Origin: Kiritimatiellia bacterium
GTDB lineage: Bacteria; Verrucomicrobiota; Kiritimatiellia; B70-G9
DNA: 10,670 nt
Reading direction: 5' to 3'
NCBI GenBank assembly: GCA_012961745.1
Contig: DTYT01000105.1
Location: 1 to 10,670 of the forward strand
In this document: positions 6,501 through 10,670 of the stretch, piece by piece
How positions within the stretch are numbered: position 1 is the first letter of the stretch
How the letters are laid out: each line of letters begins with the position of its first letter
Notes under the pieces: model-generated
The model's database searches: none
The model's input: the letters and a program-made list of their open reading frames with translations, nothing else
What the model was told of the DNA's origin: nothing
Program-made: the position numbers and the translations under genes

Positions 6501-7127
6501 ATGGGCCGATATACTGGACCAGTTTGTAAGTTGTGCCGGAGAGAAAGAATGAAGCTCTTTCTCAAGGGAGCCAGGTGTCAAATGGCGAAGTGCCCGATAG
6601 ACACCGGACGTGCCCCGCCGGGGATGCACGGTGCCCGCCGCGGGAAGTTGAGCGAATATGCGACCCAGTTGCGCGAGAAACAGCGGCTCCGGCGTAGTTA
6701 CGGTCTTCAGGAAGGACAATTCCGCCTGTTTTTCCAGCGGGCACTGAGGATGAAGGGGGTGACCTCCGAAAATCTCTTGCGGTTGCTCGAATTGCGGTTG
6801 GACAACACAATCTACCGTTTGGGGTTCGCTCCTTCCCGCAGGGCGGCGCGCCAATTCGTGCGGCATGGTCATGTGTTGGTCAACGGGAGGAGGGTGGACA
6901 TTCCCTCGGTGGTGCTGAAGCCCGGCGACGTGGTCGAGGTCGGGCGGCGGCCGAGTAGCCGAAAATATGCCGAACAGTTCGTCGAGCTGGCAGAATCGCG
7001 CGGCGTAGTCCCTTGGCTGAGAGTGGACCGCAAGGCCTTCCGGGGAGAGGTGCTGTACGAGCCGAAGAGAGACGAGATGCCGGTGACGTTTAACGAGCAG
7101 CTGGTGGTCGAGCTGTACTCCAAGTAA
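6501..7127 (+). CDS. rpsD: 30S ribosomal protein S4 (zinc-binding form)
   Basis: S4 nucleates small-subunit assembly and in E. coli represses the alpha operon. The 208-residue protein starts GRYTGPVCKLCRRE and carries Cys at 9, 12, 26 and 31 (CxxC-x13-C-x4-C), the zinc-containing N-terminus. The S4 RNA-binding domain is recognisable at about residues 97-160, with LELRLDNTIYRLGFAPSRR, RQFVRHGHVLVNGRRVDIPS and GDVVEV. The C-terminus FNEQLVVELYSK is typical. The GAGG site at 6491-6494 gives 6-nt spacing. Length is normal, and rpoA follows after 48 nt. Confidence 0.97.
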   Translation: MGRYTGPVCKLCRRERMKLFLKGARCQMAKCPIDTGRAPPGMHGARRGKLSEYATQLREKQRLRRSYGLQEGQFRLFFQRALRMKGVTSENLLRLLELRLDNTIYRLGFAPSRRAARQFVRHGHVLVNGRRVDIPSVVLKPGDVVEVGRRPSSRKYAEQFVELAESRGVVPWLRVDRKAFRGEVLYEPKRDEMPVTFNEQLVVELYSK

Positions 7128-7162
7128 CGGGGCAAGACTGCCGCACGGTTGGGTCCGCAGCG

Positions 7163-7170
7163 AGGAGGTG
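7163..7170 (+). promoter_or_regulatory. Ribosome-binding site fixing the rpoA start
   Basis: AGGAGGTG is an almost full complement of the 16S rRNA 3' end, with its AGGAGG core 7 nt before the ATG at 7176. It argues against the in-frame TTG at 7149, which would place this site inside the coding region. Confidence 0.75.
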
Positions 7171-7175
7171 TCGAG

Positions 7176-8195
7176 ATGGCGAAGCGGCTGGCAAGATTTG
7201 AGATGCCCAAGCGAGTGGTGAAGGAGGAGAGCACCGCAACGGGCACCTACGCGAAATTTGTGGCCGAACCATTTGAAGCGGGGTACGGCCGCACAATCGG
7301 CAATTCACTCCGTCGCGTGCTGCTTTCTTCGATCGAAGGCGCAGCGATTTCGAGTGTGCGGATTGAGGGCGCAATGCACGAGTTCTGCTCGATACCGGAA
7401 GTGGTCGAGGATGTGACTGACATAATCCTCAATCTGAAGAAGGTTCTTCTGAAGATGTATACACGGGAACCGCGCAGGATCCGGCTGTCTGCGAAAGGGC
7501 CCGGGGAGGTAACGGCAGGTGATATTGAGGGCGACCATCTGGTCGAGATCCTTAACCCGGACCAGCATATTGCGACCCTTACCGACGACGGGAAGCTGGA
7601 AATGGAAATGGAAGTCCGTATCGGCCGCGGGTACTGCGCTGCGGACCGGAACAAGAAACCCGGTCAGGAAATCGGGGTGATTCCCATTGACAGCCTGTTT
7701 TCCCCCGTCCGGAGGGTCAACTATCTGGTCGAGAATACCCGCGTCGGACAACGTACCGATTACGATCGTCTTATCCTCGAAATCTGGACCGACGGGCGGG
7801 TGACTCCGGATGACGCCCTGGTGATGGCGGCCGCGATCCTCCGGCACCATTTGGATGTATTCGTGAGCTACGACAAGGATTTGGTGGAGTTCGAGGAGAT
7901 CGAGAAGCACTACGATGCCGAACGCGAAGAGCTTCGCAAGAAGCTGAACATGAGCGTCAACGAGATTGAACTCAGTGTGCGGGCAGCCAATTGCCTTAAC
8001 AACGCCAATATCACAACAGTGGGCCAACTGGCCCAGAAGACAGAAACTGAGATGCTGAAGTACCGGAACTTCGGCAAGAAATCGCTGAACGAAATCAAGC
8101 AGAAACTTGCCGAGCTGGGGCTGTCCTTGGGGATGAAATTCGATCCGGAGCTGCTGGAACCGGCGCCGGGCGTGGCGAAGAGCGATCGCGAATAG
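7176..8195 (+). CDS. rpoA: DNA-directed RNA polymerase subunit alpha
   Basis: Alpha dimerises to scaffold assembly of beta and beta' and contacts UP elements and activators. The 339-residue product has the N-terminal dimerisation domain (about 10-235), with AEPFEAGYGRTIGNSLRRVLLSSIEGAAI near the start, NPDQHIATL, DRNKKPGQEIGVIPIDSLFSPV and AAAILRHHL. An acidic linker follows, then the C-terminal domain (about 265-325) with IELSVRAANCL and FGKKSLNEIKQKL, which includes the Arg used for UP-element contact in E. coli (in SVRAANCL). The start is fixed by AGGAGGTG at 7163-7170. rplQ follows 4 nt after the stop. Length is normal. Confidence 0.98.
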   Translation: MAKRLARFEMPKRVVKEESTATGTYAKFVAEPFEAGYGRTIGNSLRRVLLSSIEGAAISSVRIEGAMHEFCSIPEVVEDVTDIILNLKKVLLKMYTREPRRIRLSAKGPGEVTAGDIEGDHLVEILNPDQHIATLTDDGKLEMEMEVRIGRGYCAADRNKKPGQEIGVIPIDSLFSPVRRVNYLVENTRVGQRTDYDRLILEIWTDGRVTPDDALVMAAAILRHHLDVFVSYDKDLVEFEEIEKHYDAEREELRKKLNMSVNEIELSVRAANCLNNANITTVGQLAQKTETEMLKYRNFGKKSLNEIKQKLAELGLSLGMKFDPELLEPAPGVAKSDRE

Positions 8196-8199
8196 AAGA

Positions 8200-8754
8200 A
8201 TGAGACATCGCAAGAGGACAGTGAAACTGGGCCGCACCTCGCCACACCGGGAGGCGATGCTGGCCAATCTGGTATGCAGTCTGATCGAGCACCGGCGGGT
8301 TACCACAACATTGGCCAAGGCCAAGGCCGCCCGCTCGCTTGCCGAGGAGGTGGTCACCCTCGGTAAGGAAGGGTCACTGGCGGCGAGAAGGCGAGCCGCC
8401 TCGCTGCTGCGACAGAGGCAAAGGGTTCGTGCACTTTTCGAGGATATCGTGCCAGCCGTGAAGAACCGTTCCGGCGGGTATACCCGGATTATTCGTCTCG
8501 GTCAGCGGCGGGGAGACAATGCCGAACTGGCGATCCTAGAGTGGGTGGATTACCGGCTTCCAGTCCGGGATAAGAAAAAGAGAAAGAAGGAAAGAATACA
8601 GTCTGCTGGGACCAGGGAGGAGTCTACGGGGACCTCAACCGGCGAAGGTGAGTCGGGCACGCGGGGCGGGAAAGAGGCCGCTGCCGGAGAAGCCACACCG
8701 GAGAGGAAAAGGACACCCTTCTGGCGGCGGTTCCGGAAAGAGCCGGCGGAGTGA
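8200..8754 (+). CDS. rplQ: 50S ribosomal protein L17 with long charged C-terminal tail
   Basis: L17 lies near the peptide exit tunnel of the large subunit. The conserved core is residues 1-118: MRHRKRTVKLGRTSPHREAM, LIEHRRVTTTLAKAK, and GGYTRIIRLGQRRGDNAELA. About 66 residues follow: a KKKRKK cluster, a Gly/Ser/Thr/Glu-rich low-complexity stretch (~135-168), and a basic aromatic end FWRRFRK. E. coli L17 is 127 residues, so the tail is an addition; C-terminal L17 extensions occur in several phyla. There is only a weak purine-rich site (AGAAG) before the ATG, so coupling to rpoA is likely. It is the last gene of the operon; no clear intrinsic terminator is visible after its stop. Confidence 0.96.
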   Translation: MRHRKRTVKLGRTSPHREAMLANLVCSLIEHRRVTTTLAKAKAARSLAEEVVTLGKEGSLAARRRAASLLRQRQRVRALFEDIVPAVKNRSGGYTRIIRLGQRRGDNAELAILEWVDYRLPVRDKKKRKKERIQSAGTREESTGTSTGEGESGTRGGKEAAAGEATPERKRTPFWRRFRKEPAE

Positions 8755-8779
8755 CGCGGGCAGGCGAGACGAAGGGGCT
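8755..8779. other. Convergent gap between rplQ and the thioredoxin-like gene
   Basis: The 25 nt between the two facing stop codons contains no G+C-rich stem followed by a T-run on either strand. Either termination is factor-dependent, or transcripts run into the opposite gene. Confidence 0.5.
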
Positions 8780-9304
8780 CTATTTTCGGCCGAGGTGCCA
8801 CTGCAACAGCGGCAGGTAGTTTGAACTGCTGTTGCGCAGCATGAACTCGACGAGATCCTCCGGCGAATACAATCTTGGGCGCCGCTTTTCCCAGGAAAAG
8901 ATGTTGCAACGGCCTCTCCATCCATTGGGGTGTACGATGAAGACGGCCGGAGTCTTGTGCACGCGGAATTTGCGGGCGAGCCTCTGGTTGTCCGGGTTAC
9001 CAGGCAGATCTATTCGGACCTTGATGTACTCCCTGAGAATTCGCTTCACAGTTAAAGTCTTGAGGCCCCTTTTCTCATACCAAGCGCAGAGCCCCTTCTC
9101 ATTCGGGGTATTGGGACGAGCGAAGTACAGGAATATGTCGGCACGGCAGTTGTTTTGAATATCCAGGGCCTTCTGGTATCCGGCCGCTCCGTGGAACCAC
9201 TTTCTGGGAGGATTCAGGCCGGTCGGGGGAGGTGGTTTTCCGTAAGACGAACAGTAGCATAGTACCAGTAGGCACAAACCCAGTGCTGACCGGCGGAAGT
9301 ACAT
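8780..9304 (-). CDS. Exported thioredoxin-fold protein with degenerate active site
   Basis: I recognise the fold, not a named gene. The 174-residue product (ATG at 9304 reading left, stop TAG at 8782-8780) starts with a basic then hydrophobic stretch (MYFRRSALGLCLLVLCYC), consistent with a Sec signal or membrane anchor. No canonical lipobox is seen, since the residues before C16 and C18 are Leu and Tyr. A Pro-rich linker (KPPPP, 23-27) leads into a thioredoxin-like domain: a beta strand ADIFLYFA (55-62), a second strand YIKVRIDLPG (93-102), and the cis-Pro segment KTPAVFIVHPNG (117-128). The place of the CxxC motif holds PNTPNEKGLC, with a single Cys73, so ordinary disulfide exchange is doubtful. 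A longer frame to 9385 would overlap the next gene and lose the N-terminal signal. It has no close Shine-Dalgarno site. Physiological partner unknown. Confidence 0.65.
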   Translation of the reverse strand: MYFRRSALGLCLLVLCYCSSYGKPPPPTGLNPPRKWFHGAAGYQKALDIQNNCRADIFLYFARPNTPNEKGLCAWYEKRGLKTLTVKRILREYIKVRIDLPGNPDNQRLARKFRVHKTPAVFIVHPNGWRGRCNIFSWEKRRPRLYSPEDLVEFMLRNSSSNYLPLLQWHLGRK

Positions 9305-9315
9305 ATATGTATGAT
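9286..9315 (+). promoter_or_regulatory. Candidate sigma70-type promoter for the EndoV-like gene
   Basis: CTGACC at 9286-9291 and TATGAT at 9310-9315 are separated by 18 bp; they match TTGACA at 4 of 6 and TATAAT at 5 of 6 positions. This would place a start point about 50 nt before the ATG at 9372. The same A+T-rich patch reads TATCAT on the minus strand, so it may also serve the divergent gene. Based on pattern only. Confidence 0.25.
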
Positions 9316-9371
9316 AACGCTGTATCCCCCTGGGAGTAAAGTAATAGGAATGACCAAAGGTACACCATGAT

Positions 9372-9890
9372 ATGAAAATCTGCATCGACGTGGCCTACGG
9401 TGACGAATACAGGGCTGCTGCGGGTGTGGTGGGGTTCCGAGACTGGAGAGACTCGGATCCGGCTTTCACCTCGACCGTGATCTGTGACGCGGTAGAGCCC
9501 TACGTTCCGGGGAAATTTTACCTGCGTGAGCTACCGTGTCTCTTGGCGGCGGTACGCGAGTTAGGGGGCGTGGATCTAGAGGTGATTCTGATCGACGGGT
9601 ACGTGTGGCTGGCACCCGGCCGACGCCGGGGACTCGGCGCTTACCTGCACGAGGCGGTCGGCGGGATTGCGGTCGTCGGAATTGCCAAGAGCAGGTTTCG
9701 GGGAGCCAAACAGGAGGCCCGGTCGGTATTTCGGGGCCGCAGCCGGCGGCCGCTGTACGTTACAGCGGCTGGACTGGATGTCGATTTTGCAGCGGCCATG
9801 ATAGAGCGCATGGCGGGAGCGGGCAGAATCCCGACGCTGATCCGCTGGGCCGATAGTCTGGCACGTAAAGCGATCGGTGGTGGAAACTAA
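9372..9890 (+). CDS. Short endonuclease V-family protein
   Basis: Endonuclease V cleaves DNA (and in some organisms RNA) near deoxyinosine or inosine. The 172-residue product aligns by eye with the family: CIDVAYGDEY (D6, first catalytic Asp), the wedge motif PYVPG (43-47, Tyr44), the catalytic Glu of YLRELP (E53), VILIDGYVWL (D75), VVGIAKSRFRGA (101-112), RPLYVTAAG (126-134) and RIPTLIRWADSLAR (152-165). The D-E-D catalytic triad is thus kept. Compared with E. coli Nfi and the T. maritima enzyme it lacks about 30-40 N-terminal residues, and the usual DGHG/DGQG...HPR segment is DGYVWLAPGRR. I recall a widespread subfamily of short EndoV-like proteins with DGYVWL and RPLYVTAAG, which this appears to join. 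Substrate unproven. It is divergent from the thioredoxin-like gene and has only a weak AAAGG site (9356-9360) upstream. Confidence 0.78.
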   Translation: MKICIDVAYGDEYRAAAGVVGFRDWRDSDPAFTSTVICDAVEPYVPGKFYLRELPCLLAAVRELGGVDLEVILIDGYVWLAPGRRRGLGAYLHEAVGGIAVVGIAKSRFRGAKQEARSVFRGRSRRPLYVTAAGLDVDFAAAMIERMAGAGRIPTLIRWADSLARKAIGGGN

Positions 9891-10050
9891 ATCACTTGAC
9901 GGAATAGGGGCTGGTGTCGCAAAGTTACAGCGATTTCACGGGTAGGCGCCGTGGCAGTCGAGGTGGTGTCTTGCACGGCTAACGGCGGCAGAGGAAGTTT
10001 GTCTTCGAGCCGGCCCGGGGTAAGAGTGCGGGAGCAGGAGAAGGGGTAAG
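9891..10050. other. Intergenic region upstream of mreB
   Basis: This 160-nt stretch probably holds the mreB promoter and leader. TTGACG at 9896-9901 is a fair -35 box, but no good -10 box lies 16-18 bp downstream. A weak inverted repeat pairs GCCGTG (9948-9953) with CACGGC (9974-9979) across a 20-nt loop. The end is purine-rich, with GGAGAAGGGG just before the ATG (10037-10046) as ribosome-binding site. No small ORF or RNA gene is evident. Confidence 0.4.
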
Positions 10051-10584
10051 ATGTTCGATTATCTTATGGGACTGTTCTCGAATGACATCGGGATTGATCT
10101 GGGTACGGCGAACACACTGGTTTACGTGAGGGACCGCGGAATTGTCCTCCGGGAACCCTCGGTGGTTGCGATCCAGTCTGGTACCAATCGCGTACTTGCC
10201 GTGGGAGATGAGGCGAAGCGCATGCTTGGCCGGACCCCTAGTAGCATCGTTGCCGTGCGTCCTTTGAAAGGCGGAGTCATTGCAGATTTTGAGATTACGG
10301 AGGCGATGCTGAGATACTTCATCCGGAAGGTTCATAACCGGCGTAAGATGGTCCGGCCGCGCGTCATAGTTGCGGTGCCCAGTGGTATTACGGAGGTAGA
10401 AAAAAGGGCGGTGAAGGATTCGGCTCTGCGCGCGGGAGCCAGGGAGGTCTATCTGATCGAGGAACCTATGGCTGCCGCCATTGGAGTAAACCTGCCGGTC
10501 CAGGAACCTGCGGGTAATATGATAGTAGATATCGGCGGCGGCAACGGTTACAAGCGTCGGCAGCACGCCTGTCCATCAGGCTAA
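10051..10584 (+). CDS. mreB: Rod-shape-determining protein MreB, N-terminal half, broken after DIGGG
   Basis: MreB is the bacterial actin homologue that organises lateral cell-wall synthesis at the inner membrane. Residues 1-164 are clearly MreB: a short amphipathic N-terminus (MFDYLMGLFS) for membrane binding, the phosphate-1 loop IGIDLGTANT (13-22), REPSVVAI (34-41), VRPLKGGVIADF (69-80), VPSGITEVEKRAV (109-121), EEPMAAAIG (137-145) and the phosphate-2 start IVDIGGG (158-164). The expected continuation (TTEVAVISLGG-like) is missing. Instead 13 unrelated residues lead to a TAA at 10582-10584. Normal MreB is about 330-350 residues, so at least half is lost here. Neither other + strand frame resumes MreB before the window ends, so a simple frameshift does not explain it. 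Confidence 0.9.
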   Translation: MFDYLMGLFSNDIGIDLGTANTLVYVRDRGIVLREPSVVAIQSGTNRVLAVGDEAKRMLGRTPSSIVAVRPLKGGVIADFEITEAMLRYFIRKVHNRRKMVRPRVIVAVPSGITEVEKRAVKDSALRAGAREVYLIEEPMAAAIGVNLPVQEPAGNMIVDIGGGNGYKRRQHACPSG

Positions 10585-10597
10585 GAAAGGACTGCGC

Positions 10598-10670
10598 ATG
10601 ATCCTGCTGGTATCCGGGGCCCTGTGGGGTACCATGATTCCCGGCTACGTGGTACGCATCGCTATATTCA
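10598..10670 (+). CDS. Possible start of an unidentified membrane or exported protein (partial)
   Basis: An ATG at 10598 follows AAAGGA (10586-10591) at 6-nt spacing and opens a frame that runs off the window: MILLVSGALWGTMIPGYVV and on, a single hydrophobic segment typical of a signal or first membrane helix. It overlaps as ATGA with the TGA (10599-10601) of another frame that has been open since the mreB breakpoint and reads, near its end, RLSIRLRKDCA. That arrangement resembles the junction of two operon genes unrelated to mreB. Only 24 residues are visible, so no family can be named. Confidence 0.35.
   Translation, partial: MILLVSGALWGTMIPGYVVRIAIF

Noticed and set aside
7305..8357. 350-codon open frame on the minus strand opposite rpoA and rplQ
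   Set aside because: It lies wholly antisense to two unmistakable genes, has no recognisable domain, and is the kind of open shadow frame produced by GC-rich codon bias.
8803..8835. Inverted repeat GCAACAGC ... GCTGTTGC near the end of the operon, considered as a terminator
   Set aside because: The 17-nt loop is large, no T-run follows on either strand, and both arms lie inside the C-terminal codons of the minus-strand gene.
9305..9385. Upstream extension of the minus-strand thioredoxin-like gene to an ATG at 9385
   Set aside because: It would overlap the EndoV-like start, add 27 residues before an otherwise good N-terminal signal sequence, and has no better ribosome-binding site.
9896..9930. 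sigma70 promoter for mreB built on TTGACG at 9896
   Set aside because: No acceptable -10 box occurs at 16-18 bp; the nearest candidate (TTACAG at 9925) is 23 bp away.
8755..10050. A novel defence or mobile system in the accessory stretch after the operon
   Set aside because: Only two small genes are present, one thioredoxin-like and one EndoV-like, in divergent orientation. There are no repeats, integrase, transposase, toxin-antitoxin pair or change in base composition to support a system.

Overview
The window is a contiguous piece of a bacterial chromosome carrying the distal spc operon and the alpha operon. It encodes ribosomal proteins S14 (3' end only), S8, L6, L18, S5 and L15, then SecY, adenylate kinase, methionine aminopeptidase, IF-1 and L36, then S13, S11, S4, the RNA polymerase alpha subunit and L17. 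A short accessory stretch follows, ending in the 5' half of mreB. The DNA is GC-rich throughout. Genes are tightly packed on the + strand, with gaps of a few bases or overlaps and mostly purine-rich Shine-Dalgarno sequences.

Gene order is the standard bacterial one, but no L30 gene (rpmD) lies between rpsE and rplO, which overlap by 4 nt. Four products have intact zinc-ligand sets: S14 (CxxC-x12-CxxC), S4, L36 and the adenylate kinase LID. The SecY N-terminus, the alpha-subunit N-terminus and the loss of L30 remind me of PVC-type bacteria (Verrucomicrobiota, Kiritimatiellota or Lentisphaerota). This is an impression from remembered sequences, not a tested placement.

Layout: 1-2463 small and large subunit proteins; 2480-5243 secretion, nucleotide metabolism and N-terminal Met removal (secY-adk-map); 5225-5571 a divergent IF-1 and L36; 5588-8754 the alpha operon (S13-S11-S4-RpoA-L17), in which S11 has an N-terminal extension and L17 a long charged C-terminal tail. 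On the minus strand, 9304-8780 is a small exported or membrane-anchored thioredoxin-fold protein that converges on rplQ. At 9372-9890 is a short endonuclease V-family protein. From 10051 mreB begins, but its homology stops abruptly after the DIGGG motif (about 10542). The last ~128 bases look like a different locus: the end of one reading frame overlapping, as ATGA, the start of a hydrophobic one. This is either an assembly chimera or a real rearrangement.

The operon supplies the core translation machinery together with the translocon and the enzyme that trims initiator methionine, so ribosome synthesis, transcription and protein export are co-expressed. I found no tRNA, rRNA, CRISPR array, insertion sequence or convincing new multi-gene system. 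The points most worth a second look are the divergent IF-1, the short EndoV-like protein, the degenerate thioredoxin-like protein and the mreB breakpoint.
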